From: HRBIN16 sp049969495
GTDB lineage: Bacteria; Armatimonadota; HRBIN16
DNA: 64,000 nucleotides
Direction: 5' to 3'
Assembly: GCA_049969495.1 (NCBI GenBank)
Contig: JBMFOT010000002.1
Coordinates: 27,462-91,461 of the forward strand
In this document: positions 1-8,580 of the stretch, in pieces
How positions within the stretch are numbered: the stretch's first letter is position 1
Layout: every line of letters starts with the position of its first letter
Made by a program: the position numbers and the translations under genes
The notes under the pieces: model-generated
Told to the model about the DNA's origin: nothing
Database searches by the model: none
What the model saw: the letters and a program-made list of their open reading frames with translations, nothing else

Positions 1-233
1 AAGTCTTCCCGCTCGAAGCGAGGCATATAGCTCGACACGATGTCCTCGTCGATCATCGCCACCAGGGTCTCTTCCTGTTCTGGGGCGAAATCGTCCTCCA
101 GCAGCAAGGTGGCGTAGATAGTACCAGCAGCATAGTGGATGTCTACTTGCCCTACTCGCTCGTTGTTGCGCCATATCAGATAGATTTCCGAGCTTTCGGT
201 ACGAACTAAACGGTTCAGACGCACGTTGTTCAT
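1..233 (-). CDS. Unknown protein, N-terminal part only (runs off the left edge)
   Basis: An open frame reads leftward from ATG at 233 and is still open at base 1, giving 77 codons. A clear ribosome site (AGGAG) sits about 8 bases before the ATG, inside the end of the upstream DUF342 gene's 3' region. The protein starts MNNVRLNRLVRTESSEIYLI and contains 'IWRNNERVGQVDIHY' followed by an acidic stretch. I do not recognise the family. The 10-base gap to the DUF342 stop codon implies co-transcription with it. Confidence 0.7.
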   Translation of the reverse strand, partial: MNNVRLNRLVRTESSEIYLIWRNNERVGQVDIHYAAGTIYATLLLEDDFAPEQEETLVAMIDEDIVSSYMPRFERED

Positions 234-243
234 GCCTCTTCTC

Positions 244-1614
244 CTAGAGCTTGTCCAGTGGTCTCATCTGCACTCGCGCCTCACCACGCGCGACGAAAAA
301 GCGAACGGCTTGCAAATCGCTTTCTACCAGATAGCTGTATTTGCCGATAGTCACCTTCACGCCCGGGTAAATCGCGCCCCGCACCACTACTTCCGCCCGG
401 GTGGGTGCATTGACCTGTATGGTGATGGCGCGCTTCTCGTGTTGCAGTTCCTTCAGCCTCGCCTCCAGACGTCGGCGATGTGTCATCAGTCGCTGGATAG
501 CCTCTTTCTTTTCGGACGAGGCGACCTCTGCGGTGACCGACACGTACGGGCGCAGGGCGGCGTTGATTTTTTGTATATTATCCTCACATTGGCGCATCTC
601 CTCTGCAATCTCAAAGAGCCGTTCATCGCCCAGAGTGTCCACTCCCACTACCACCTCGGTAGGCGTCCACGCAGGTGTACCTATAGTATACGCCTCTATG
701 CCCTCAAATGCCACTATGCGCCCACCTGCAATCTGCACGTTTGCGTTCAGCGCAATCACTCGATGGCGGGTGCAGAGGGTGCAATCCATGACACTGGCGC
801 CTAGCAGGATGTTCCCATCGGCGGCTATATCCGAACGTTGTGCCCCGCCGCGCAGGTAGCAGGTACCCCTGGCATGGAGAGAGCTCCCTTCGCATCGCCC
901 CCCGACTGCCACATCGCCATGCACGCGCACCTGCGCACCCGGCAGGAGATTGCCTTTGAGCACCAGCGTCTCGGTAAACTCTTGCGCTCCCCGCAGGTCG
1001 CCCGCTATCGGCTGCGCCGGTAGTAAGATCAGCTTGTCGCCGGAGAGGTGCACATAGCCCGACTTCTGCGCGGTGAACTGCAGGTTATCGTCGGAGGCAA
1101 GCACGTTCTCCCCCGCACGCAGGTTAGCGTCTCTGCCGGGGCGTTGAGGCACATTTTGTGGCGGAAAGGTTAACGTGCGCCCCGGGCGACCATGCTGTGC
1201 CGGTACGACGGTGGCAATCAGTTGTCCCGCCTGAATGTAACGCGCCGGGTCTAACTGGAGATAGTCGATGCTTCCATCGAGCAGCAGGGGTAATGGACGT
1301 AACACCGCCTCCTCCGGTAAACGGTAAATCACTTTTGCGTCGGTTCCGTGAACGGGTGGCACGCCCTGCGCAACGACCGCCTGCACCTTGCTCGCAAGGT
1401 TTGTGGCGCGCTCTATCGTATCGCGGATGGCGTGTTCGTCGATGCCGTAAGCAACCCCCATCTCTTCCAGTGCACGCACGACCTCCGCCACCCGCACAGG
1501 GTTGCCGTCGCCCTGAGGCGGCGCAACCAGCAGTATCGCTTGAGTCTTATCTTCGTTAAAGAACACCCAGAAGCTGCCGTCTACAGAAGCCCGCAACGAA
1601 GGCTTCAGTGCCAT
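244..1614 (-). CDS. DUF342 (FapA-like) polymer-associated protein
   Basis: 456 aa from the ATG at 1614, chosen because GCGGAGG lies 6 bases before it; an upstream extension to 1692 lacks such a site. The centre (about residues 150-330) is rich in short G-x-V/I strands such as 'VHGDVAVGGRCEGSSLHARG', the right-handed beta-helix expected of DUF342/FapA. A charged helical segment follows (about 345-410, 'RRRLEARLKELQHEKRA'), then a small beta tail. FapA-type proteins are linked to flagellar or polar regulation and envelope polymers, but their biochemical role is poorly defined. Family assignment is good; function is an inference. It forms an operon with the partial gene on its left. Confidence 0.75.
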   Translation of the reverse strand: MALKPSLRASVDGSFWVFFNEDKTQAILLVAPPQGDGNPVRVAEVVRALEEMGVAYGIDEHAIRDTIERATNLASKVQAVVAQGVPPVHGTDAKVIYRLPEEAVLRPLPLLLDGSIDYLQLDPARYIQAGQLIATVVPAQHGRPGRTLTFPPQNVPQRPGRDANLRAGENVLASDDNLQFTAQKSGYVHLSGDKLILLPAQPIAGDLRGAQEFTETLVLKGNLLPGAQVRVHGDVAVGGRCEGSSLHARGTCYLRGGAQRSDIAADGNILLGASVMDCTLCTRHRVIALNANVQIAGGRIVAFEGIEAYTIGTPAWTPTEVVVGVDTLGDERLFEIAEEMRQCEDNIQKINAALRPYVSVTAEVASSEKKEAIQRLMTHRRRLEARLKELQHEKRAITIQVNAPTRAEVVVRGAIYPGVKVTIGKYSYLVESDLQAVRFFVARGEARVQMRPLDKL

Positions 1615-1729
1615 GAGTGACCTCCGCAATCTGTTCCAAAATGGATTATCAATGCAGCACCAGAGCAGTTGATCTGCAAAACCGATGCACATGTCAAACG
1701 CTGCCTCTTTGATTATCGGAAGAGGTTGC

Positions 1730-1791
1730 CTCGTTTCTGAGACAGAAGGATTCTTCGCGCCCGAGAGGCAATTAAACGATTAAGAAACGAG
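1730..1791. repeat. 9-bp inverted repeat in the divergent intergenic region
   Basis: CTCGTTTCT at 1730-1738 and AGAAACGAG at 1783-1791 are exact reverse complements separated by 44 bases. They lie between the leftward DUF342 gene and the rightward membrane-protein gene. They could be a regulator site or chance; nothing else in 1615-1820 is convincing, and I could not place a clear promoter there. Confidence 0.3.
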
Positions 1792-1820
1792 ATTTCGTCG
1801 CAGATTGCAGAGGCTAGCCG

Positions 1821-3842
1821 ATGCTTTCCTGGCGTAAGTGGACGGTGCCTTATTCTCCCAGCGTAGCGGGGGCGCGTGTGCAGGAACCTGCAGCCACAGC
1901 GATAGCCGCCCCAGGGCGCACCCTCACGCTAAGAGCGTGGATGATTGGTATCCTCTGTGTGACACTGGTGGACCTGTGGATACACTGGGCGGAGCTGGTG
2001 CTGGGCGGACGCGGGCACACCGCGCTGGCGAACACCTCTATCCCTGTTGGGGCGTTCAACGCGCTGGTCGCGCTGGTGGTGATGAACTTGCTGTTACGGC
2101 GAGTAGCAGCGCGATGGGCGCTAACCCCTCAGGAACTGCTGGTCATCTATGTCATGATGACCGTCGCCACGGTGCTGTCCTCCTCGGGCGCGTTGCACTT
2201 CATCGTACCGACGGTGACCGCCGCCTTCTATTACGCCTCTGCCGAAAACCAGTGGGCTCAGCTCTTTCATCGCTACATCCCCGATTGGCTGGCGCAGAAG
2301 AATGAGTTCGCGCTGAAATACTTTTACCAGGGCGACGCGCCTGTGCCGCTGGGCTTGTGGTGGAAGCAAATCGGTGCGTGGACGCTGTTCATGACCGTGT
2401 ACACCTTCACCTGCCTGTGCTTGATGGCGATTATGCGCAGGCAATGGGTGGAGCGTGAGCGGCTGACCTTCCCGACGGTTGCACTGCCTCTTGCACTCAT
2501 CCGCGAACCGCAATCGCTGTTCAGTAGCCGATTATTGTGGCTGGGTTTTGCCATCCCCTTTAGCCTGGGCACGATGAACACCATCCACCTGAACTATCCG
2601 GCGGTTCCTGAAATACCTCTACGCGCCACCAGCCACCTGGACCTCGCACAATGGGTGACCACGCCGCCGTGGAACGCCATCGGCTACACCCCGATGTCCT
2701 TCTACCCCTTCGTCATCGGCATCGCCTATCTGCTGTCGCTGGACGTGACGTTCAGTTGCTGGTTCTTCTATCTGGTGACCAAGATCGAGCTGGTGCTGGG
2801 TTCGGCGATGGGCTGGACGGCAGCAGCGGGAGGCGCAGCGCAAAGCGTCTATCCCTGGACAGGTCATCAGGGCGCGGGAGCCTTTCTGGGGTTGGCGGCT
2901 ATCAGCCTTTATCTGGCGCGCAAGCACTTGAAAGAGGTGTGGCAAACCGCCTGGCGCGGTCAAGGTGACGATAGCGACGAACCGATGCCGTATCGCTGGG
3001 CAGTGGTTGGTTTCTTCCTGGGGTTACTGGGCAGTATGATGTTTTGTGTGGTAGCGGGCATGAGCTGGGGCGCGGCGGCGATACTGGTGCTGCTCGCCCT
3101 TTCCTACATGATGGCGGCGACGCGCACCCGTGCTGAAAGCGGTAACGCCTGGCTGTTCGGTCCCAGTGTAGACGTATACCAGCTCATGACCACCACCTTC
3201 GGCACAACGGGCTTTCGCGTGCAGGACCTGACCATCCTGGCTTACATGCGTGCTCCGCTGGCGAATTTCGACCTGCGTTGTATCTCCATGCCTCACCAGC
3301 TGGACGGCTTCAAGATGGGCGGTGAGGTGCGTGCTAACCTGCGTCAGGTGGCGATGGCGATGATGACGGCGATCGCGGTGGGGTTCATCGTCTCGTTCGT
3401 GATTGCGCTGGCGATATGGTACCACTTCGGCGCGGGCGCAAAGACCGACGCCTGGCGCACCTACATGGGACGAACCCCCTTCGACGCGCTGGCGGACGCT
3501 ATCAAAACGCCCTTGAAAGCGGATACCAACGGCTCCATCGCGGTAGTATTCGGTTTGTTGATTACACTGGTGCTTGCGATACTGCGTACACAGCTTGCCT
3601 GGTTCCCCTTCCATCCTGTTGGCTATGCAATCGCCCACACGCTGACCATGCAGATGGTGTGGTTGCCCTTCATTATCGCGTGGGTCATCAAGTGGGTGGT
3701 GCTGCACTTCGGCGGGATGAAGCTCTACCGCCAGTCCTTGCCGTTCTTCTTCGGGCTGATACTGGGCGACTTCCTGAACGGCGGCTTCTGGACGCTGGTC
3801 GGGTGCTTTACCAATATCAGCGTCTACCCGATTAACTGGTAG
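1821..3842 (+). CDS. Large polytopic membrane protein, DUF6785/DUF6784-like
   Basis: 673 aa with roughly a dozen or more hydrophobic membrane spans distributed along its length, e.g. 'MIGILCVTLVDLWIHW' near the N-terminus, 'LVALVVMNLLL', and several spans in the last 150 residues. There is no signal peptide or soluble catalytic domain. The layout, with long loops containing 'WNAIGYTPMSFYPFVIGIAYLLS', matches the large uncharacterised family common in Armatimonadota and Planctomycetes. These are distantly reminiscent of oligopeptide-type transporters, but the substrate is unknown. GCAGAGG lies about 8 bases before the ATG. It is monocistronic: the next gene has its own promoter. Confidence 0.7.
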   Translation: MLSWRKWTVPYSPSVAGARVQEPAATAIAAPGRTLTLRAWMIGILCVTLVDLWIHWAELVLGGRGHTALANTSIPVGAFNALVALVVMNLLLRRVAARWALTPQELLVIYVMMTVATVLSSSGALHFIVPTVTAAFYYASAENQWAQLFHRYIPDWLAQKNEFALKYFYQGDAPVPLGLWWKQIGAWTLFMTVYTFTCLCLMAIMRRQWVERERLTFPTVALPLALIREPQSLFSSRLLWLGFAIPFSLGTMNTIHLNYPAVPEIPLRATSHLDLAQWVTTPPWNAIGYTPMSFYPFVIGIAYLLSLDVTFSCWFFYLVTKIELVLGSAMGWTAAAGGAAQSVYPWTGHQGAGAFLGLAAISLYLARKHLKEVWQTAWRGQGDDSDEPMPYRWAVVGFFLGLLGSMMFCVVAGMSWGAAAILVLLALSYMMAATRTRAESGNAWLFGPSVDVYQLMTTTFGTTGFRVQDLTILAYMRAPLANFDLRCISMPHQLDGFKMGGEVRANLRQVAMAMMTAIAVGFIVSFVIALAIWYHFGAGAKTDAWRTYMGRTPFDALADAIKTPLKADTNGSIAVVFGLLITLVLAILRTQLAWFPFHPVGYAIAHTLTMQMVWLPFIIAWVIKWVVLHFGGMKLYRQSLPFFFGLILGDFLNGGFWTLVGCFTNISVYPINW

Positions 3843-3843
3843 G

Positions 3844-3870
3844 GGCTCGGCAGGAGCCTCGCCCTCCAGA
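3844..3870. repeat. 27-bp dispersed repeat, copy 1 (hairpin-forming)
   Basis: The 27 bases starting GGCTCGGCAGGAGCC directly after the stop codon of the membrane-protein gene recur exactly at 39367-39393. The first 15 bases form a small hairpin (GGCTC, loop GGCAG, GAGCC). Location just 3' of a gene suggests a terminator or mRNA-end role, but there is no T-tract. Confidence 0.75.
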
Positions 3871-3894
3871 CGACTTTGGGCGGCTTGCTCGCAC

Positions 3895-3924
3895 TTTACA
3901 AAATCTTTATCCGCTGAGTATAAT
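3895..3924 (+). promoter_or_regulatory. Sigma-70-type promoter for the sugar nucleotidyltransferase operon
   Basis: TTTACA at 3895-3900 and TATAAT at 3919-3924 are separated by 18 bases. The -10 lies about 53 bases before the first start codon of the operon. Confidence 0.7.
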
Positions 3925-3977
3925 TTGTGGGGTGTTCAACCCGATAATGCGAAATCATGCGCCTGGGAGGTGATGGA

Positions 3978-5081
3978 ATGCAAGGGATTATTATCGCCGG
4001 CGGATTCGGCACCCGTTTCCGCCCACTCACTTACACCCGTCCGAAACCTCTCATGCCCATCTTGAATCGCCCACTGCTGGAATATCAGGTCGCTCTGCTG
4101 AAGGCGCACGGTGTGACGGAGATTGTGTTTGCCACCAACTATATGGCTGATGCGATTGAAGAGCACTTTGGGGACGGCAGCCGATTCGGCGTGAAGATGC
4201 GTTATGCGCAGGAGCACCAGCCTCTCGGCACAGCGGGAGCCATTCGCAACGCCGCGAAGAGCCTCTGGAGGCGAGAGACGGTGGTGGTTTTCAACGGCGA
4301 TATTGTGACCGATTTTGACCTGAGCGCGGTGATAGACCTGCACCGACGACGAGGTGCGCGTGCCACCATCGCGCTGAAGGCAGTGCCCAGCCCCAACCCA
4401 TACGGCGTGCTGGAGCTGGATAACGACGGCAGGGTTCTGGCGTGGCTGGAGCCAACAGAAGAGCAGAAAAAGGCACTGGCGGCGAATCCCAATGTGGAAC
4501 AGACCGGCTGGGATTACATCAACGCGGGTTTCTACGTGCTGGAGCCGGAGGTGATAGAGAGTATCCCCGATGGCAGAGCGGTGTCCATAGAGCGCGAAAT
4601 CTACCCGCGCATGATTGCACAGGGCGAAGGTTTATACGGCGCGCCTGCTGAAGGCTACTGGGTGGACGTCGCCGGTCCCACGCATTACTGGAAAGTGACC
4701 AACGACCTGCTGCGGGGGCGCGTGAACGTTCCCTTGCCCGGCACACCTCGCTCGGAGGGCCTGTGGTGCATGGAGCGTGCGCAGGTACATTGCACCCTTG
4801 ACGTGGGCGCAGTAGCGCACATCGGTGAAGGGGCAGTCGTAGAGAAAGAGGTGCACCTGCGCGGGACGGTTGTGGTTGGCGCAGGCTGCCATATCGAGCG
4901 GGGATGCGTGCTGGAAGATTGTGTGCTGCTGGAAGGGGTACACGTTGGCGAGGGAACCAGCCTGACCCGCGTCCTCTGCGACCGCGATGTATCTATTGCC
5001 GCGGGTAGTCGTATCACCGATGCGGTGATAGCGGCAAGCAGTCATATCGAGCGCGAAAGCCGATTGGGGGCAAGTTGGTAA
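3978..5081 (+). CDS. Sugar-phosphate nucleotidyltransferase with C-terminal hexapeptide region
   Basis: 367 aa. The start at 3978 is preferred over 3957 because GGAGGTG precedes it by 5 bases. Residues 1-240 are a Rossmann-type NTP transferase: the GGFGTRFRPLTYTRPKPLMP signature near residue 8 carries the nucleotide-binding loop and the conserved Lys. 'VFNGDIVTDFDL' is the metal-binding Asp region. From about 245 to the end, repeated short I/V-x-x-G units are a left-handed beta-helix. Such proteins make NDP-sugars (GDP-mannose or dTDP/UDP-glucose type) for surface glycans; the exact sugar cannot be told from sequence. It is the first gene of a tight operon with the DegT aminotransferase. Confidence 0.85.
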   Translation: MQGIIIAGGFGTRFRPLTYTRPKPLMPILNRPLLEYQVALLKAHGVTEIVFATNYMADAIEEHFGDGSRFGVKMRYAQEHQPLGTAGAIRNAAKSLWRRETVVVFNGDIVTDFDLSAVIDLHRRRGARATIALKAVPSPNPYGVLELDNDGRVLAWLEPTEEQKKALAANPNVEQTGWDYINAGFYVLEPEVIESIPDGRAVSIEREIYPRMIAQGEGLYGAPAEGYWVDVAGPTHYWKVTNDLLRGRVNVPLPGTPRSEGLWCMERAQVHCTLDVGAVAHIGEGAVVEKEVHLRGTVVVGAGCHIERGCVLEDCVLLEGVHVGEGTSLTRVLCDRDVSIAAGSRITDAVIAASSHIERESRLGASW

Positions 5082-5094
5082 AGAGGACATCATC

Positions 5095-6222
5095 ATGGAC
5101 AAAACCTTTCAGGTACCTATAGCTGACCTTCAGGCGCAGTACCGCGCCCTGCGTCCGGAGATAGATGCTGCCGTTGCTCGTGTGCTGGAGAGCGGACGGT
5201 TTATTCTGGGGGAGAACGTGCAGCGTCTCGAGGAGGAGGTAGCCGCCTGCTGTGGGGCGCGTTTTGGGATCGGTGTGGCTTCCGGCACCGATGCGCTGGA
5301 GCTGTCACTGGCAGCACTGGGTATCGGACCGGGGGACGAGGTCATTACCACCCCCTTCACTTTCGGAGCCACCACCGAGGTCATCGTTCGGCTGGGTGCA
5401 AAACCGGTCTATGTAGATATTGACCCCGATACCTATAATATCGATGTGAACGCGATTGAACGCGCCATCACGCCGCGCACGCGCGCCCTCCTACCGGTAG
5501 ACCTGTTCGGGCAGATGGCAGACCGGCAGGCGCTATGGCGCATCGCACAGGAGCACGGTCTTTACCTGGTAAACGACTCGGCGCAGGCTATCGGGGCGCA
5601 GCAGAACGGCGTTCCGGTCGCGGCGGTGGGTCATGCGACTGCGCTGAGTTTCTACCCCACGAAAAACCTGGGAGCATTCGGCGATGGCGGCATCGTATTG
5701 ACCAGTGATGAGCAGATAGCCCGGCGAGTGAGGCAACTGCGCGTGCACGGCGCGGAAGGCGGGGCGTATTTTTACAAGATGCCGGGCTATTGCAGTCGTC
5801 TGGACGAGGTGCAGGCGGCGATACTACGGGTGAAACTGCGCTATCTGGAGGAGTGGAACGAGCGTCGCCGCCAAAATGCCCGCCGATACATGGAACTGCT
5901 GAAGGGCACCCAAACAGTTCTCCCTGTGACCGCGCCGGGCAACCTGCACACCTATCATCAGTTTACCGTCCGGCATCGTCAGCGCGATGCGCTGCAGGCA
6001 TACCTGAAGGAACATGGCATCGCGACTGCCGTGTATTATCCGCTGCCGCTACACCTGCAAGAGGCGTACCGGTGCCTGGGCTACAAACGCGGTGACTTCC
6101 CCCATGCGGAACGCGCTGCCGAGCAGGTACTTTCCCTGCCGGTGCATCCGGAGCTGAGCATGGAGCAAATCGAGTATGTCGCCGCGATGGTGCGGCGATT
6201 CGAGGAGGAACAGACGCCATGA
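5095..6222 (+). CDS. DegT/DnrJ/EryC1/StrS-family sugar aminotransferase
   Basis: 375 aa PLP-dependent enzyme that transfers an amino group from glutamate to a keto-sugar nucleotide. The internal-aldimine lysine is K190 in 'SFYPTKNLGAFGDGG'; D161 in 'VNDSAQAIGA' is the pyridine-nitrogen partner; 'ASGTDALELSLAALG' (62-76) is the phosphate-binding turn. Length is normal. It sits 13 bases after the first nucleotidyltransferase and overlaps the second by 4 bases (ATGA). The three probably supply an amino sugar for lipopolysaccharide or exopolysaccharide, although the dehydratase or dehydrogenase that would make its substrate is not nearby. Confidence 0.92.
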   Translation: MDKTFQVPIADLQAQYRALRPEIDAAVARVLESGRFILGENVQRLEEEVAACCGARFGIGVASGTDALELSLAALGIGPGDEVITTPFTFGATTEVIVRLGAKPVYVDIDPDTYNIDVNAIERAITPRTRALLPVDLFGQMADRQALWRIAQEHGLYLVNDSAQAIGAQQNGVPVAAVGHATALSFYPTKNLGAFGDGGIVLTSDEQIARRVRQLRVHGAEGGAYFYKMPGYCSRLDEVQAAILRVKLRYLEEWNERRRQNARRYMELLKGTQTVLPVTAPGNLHTYHQFTVRHRQRDALQAYLKEHGIATAVYYPLPLHLQEAYRCLGYKRGDFPHAERAAEQVLSLPVHPELSMEQIEYVAAMVRRFEEEQTP

Positions 6223-7274
6223 AGGCGATGATTCTGGCGGCCGGGGTAGGGTCACGTCTGGACCCGCTCACCCGAAACGTGCCTAAGCCGATGGTTCCCA
6301 TTGTGAACCGCCCGGTGATGGAGCACATTGTGGAACTGCTGAAGCGACACGGCTTCAACGAGATTATGGTGAATCTGTACTACCTAGGCGACCAAATAGA
6401 AAGCCACTTCGGAGATGGCTCCAAATGGGGCGTGCGCATCCACTATTCGAAGGAAGACCGCCTGTGGGGAGACGCCGGTAGCGTCAAACGGTGCGAGCAC
6501 TTCTTCGATGACACCTTCATCGTCATCGGTGGCGACGACATCACCGATTTAGACCTCACCCGCCTGCTTCGCTACCACAGGGAGAAACGCGCTATCGCCA
6601 CCATCGCCCTGTCGCTGGTCGACGACCCCTCGGAGTACGGTATCGCCCTGCTGAACGAGCGGGGACGCATCACCCGCTTCCTTGAGAAACCGCGCGGAGA
6701 GGTTATCTTCTCCAACGCGGCGAACACCGGCGTGTACGTGTTCGAGCCGGAGATATTTGACCTCATCCCCCGCGGCGTAACCTACGGATTCGGCGCGAAC
6801 CTGTTGCCCTTGCTGCTTGAACAGCGTCGCCCCTTCTTTGGCTTTCTCACTTCCTCGTACTGGAAGGACGTCGGCAACCTGCGCACCTATCAGCAGACGC
6901 ACGTGGATGCCATGCAGGGTAGGGTTTCTCTGCGAATACCCTACCCCGAAACGCGCAAGTATGTGTGGATTGGTAACAACGTGAAGATCGACCCCACCGC
7001 CGAAATCGGCTATCCGGTGGTGATTGGCAACAACTGCGAAATCGGTCCGGGCGCGAAGGTGCTGGAGTACAGCGTGCTGGGCGATAACTGCGTGGTAGAA
7101 GATAACGCCACGGTGCAGGAAAGCATCCTGTGGGAGGGGGCAGTAGTGATGCGCGATACGATGCTGGTACGCTGTGTGGTGGGCAGAGGCTGTCGCGTGA
7201 AGTCCAACGCGGCGGTGTTCGATGGAGTGATTGTAGACCCCGTGAGAAAGAATAACCACGTGGGCACTGGATAG
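6219..7274 (+). CDS. Second sugar-phosphate nucleotidyltransferase
   Basis: 351 aa. The N-terminal 'ILAAGVGSRLDPLTRNVPKP' region is the nucleotidyltransferase loop with its conserved Lys. 'VIGGDDITDLDL' gives the metal-binding Asp. A hexapeptide beta-helix begins about residue 250 ('IDPTAEIGYPVVIGNNCEIG'). It resembles mannose-1-phosphate guanylyltransferase and glucose-1-phosphate thymidylyltransferase; I cannot separate these. The ATG overlaps the aminotransferase stop (ATGA), indicating translational coupling. It is paralogous to the gene at 3978 but clearly diverged. Confidence 0.87.
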   Translation: MKAMILAAGVGSRLDPLTRNVPKPMVPIVNRPVMEHIVELLKRHGFNEIMVNLYYLGDQIESHFGDGSKWGVRIHYSKEDRLWGDAGSVKRCEHFFDDTFIVIGGDDITDLDLTRLLRYHREKRAIATIALSLVDDPSEYGIALLNERGRITRFLEKPRGEVIFSNAANTGVYVFEPEIFDLIPRGVTYGFGANLLPLLLEQRRPFFGFLTSSYWKDVGNLRTYQQTHVDAMQGRVSLRIPYPETRKYVWIGNNVKIDPTAEIGYPVVIGNNCEIGPGAKVLEYSVLGDNCVVEDNATVQESILWEGAVVMRDTMLVRCVVGRGCRVKSNAAVFDGVIVDPVRKNNHVGTG

Positions 7275-7323
7275 TAAAGGATAGGTTAACAACCTTACAG
7301 AGACATAGCATGGAGGATTCTGG

Positions 7324-8580
7324 ATGCACTACGACGTGAAAGACCTTGCCCTTGCTGATAAGGGGCAGTTGCGCATTGAATGGGCAGAGCAGGATATGCC
7401 TGTGCTGCGCCTGATTCGTGAGCGGTTCGCCCGCGAGAAGCCGTTGCAGGGGGTTCGCCTTGCTGCCTGCCTGCACGTCACCACCGAAACGGCGAACCTG
7501 GCGATCACCCTGAAAGCGGGAGGGGCGCAGGTCGCGCTGTGCGCTTCGAACCCGCTCTCTACTCAGGACGATGTGGCGGCGGCATTGGTGAAACATCATG
7601 GCATCCCCGTTTTCGCCATCAAGGGCGAAGACCATGACACCTATTATAAGCACATCCACGCCGTGCTGGATACCCGGCCGCACATTACAATGGACGACGG
7701 TGCGGATCTGGTGTCTACCCTGCATTCGCAACGGCAGGACATGTTAGCGAACGTACGCGGCGGCACCGAAGAAACCACCACCGGCGTCATCCGACTGCGG
7801 GCGATGGCGAAGGACGGCGTGCTGCGCTACCCGATTATCGCGGTGAACGACGCCGACACCAAACACCTGTTCGATAACCGCTACGGCACAGGGCAGAGCA
7901 CCATCGACGGCATCCTGCGGGCGACCAACATCCTGCTGGCAGGGCGTACGGTGGTGGTGGCAGGCTACGGCTGGTGCGGACGCGGTGTGGCAATGCGGGC
8001 GAAGGGCATGGGCGCACATGTCATCGTCACCGAGACCGACCCCTTGCGTGCGCTGGAGGCGGTGATGGACGGCTATCAGGTGATGCCGATGGCGGACGCC
8101 GCTCGCGTGGGCGATGTGTTTGTGACCCTCACCGGCGACATCCACGTGATTCGCGAAGAGCACTTCGCGGTAATGAAATCGGGCGCGATTGTGGCCAACT
8201 CCGGACATTTCAACGTGGAAATAGACATCGATGCGCTGGAGCGGATGAAGGTTTCCAAGCGGCGCGTGCGCGAGTTCGTGGACGAATACGTGCTGGCAGA
8301 CGGACGCAAGATATTCCTGCTGGGCGAAGGGCGACTGATCAACCTCGCGGCGGCGGAAGGGCATCCCGCCAGCGTGATGGACATGAGCTTCGCCAATCAG
8401 GCGCTGTGCGCGGAGTATATCCACCAGCACGCCGAAACTCTGGAAAAGCAGGTGTACCGCGTGCCGATAGAGCTGGATAAGCAGATTGCCCGCCTGAAAC
8501 TGGACGCCATGGGCATTCGTATCGACACGCTGACCGCCGAACAGCAGGAGTACCTCACCTCATGGGAGATGGGAACTTAG
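7324..8580 (+). CDS. ahcY: S-adenosylhomocysteine hydrolase (adenosylhomocysteinase)
   Basis: 418 aa. It splits S-adenosylhomocysteine into adenosine and homocysteine with bound NAD, relieving product inhibition of methyltransferases. Substrate-domain residues are visible in 'ACLHVTTETANL' (H51) and 'TMDDGADL' (about 122-129). 'GGTEETTTGV' and the Lys/Asp pair near 'NDADTKHLFDNRYG' follow. The NAD-binding loop is GYGWCGRG at 214-221. The length fits the shorter form that lacks the roughly 40-residue insertion of many bacterial enzymes. GGAGG lies about 7 bases before the ATG. It overlaps the next gene by 19 bases. Confidence 0.96.
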   Translation: MHYDVKDLALADKGQLRIEWAEQDMPVLRLIRERFAREKPLQGVRLAACLHVTTETANLAITLKAGGAQVALCASNPLSTQDDVAAALVKHHGIPVFAIKGEDHDTYYKHIHAVLDTRPHITMDDGADLVSTLHSQRQDMLANVRGGTEETTTGVIRLRAMAKDGVLRYPIIAVNDADTKHLFDNRYGTGQSTIDGILRATNILLAGRTVVVAGYGWCGRGVAMRAKGMGAHVIVTETDPLRALEAVMDGYQVMPMADAARVGDVFVTLTGDIHVIREEHFAVMKSGAIVANSGHFNVEIDIDALERMKVSKRRVREFVDEYVLADGRKIFLLGEGRLINLAAAEGHPASVMDMSFANQALCAEYIHQHAETLEKQVYRVPIELDKQIARLKLDAMGIRIDTLTAEQQEYLTSWEMGT

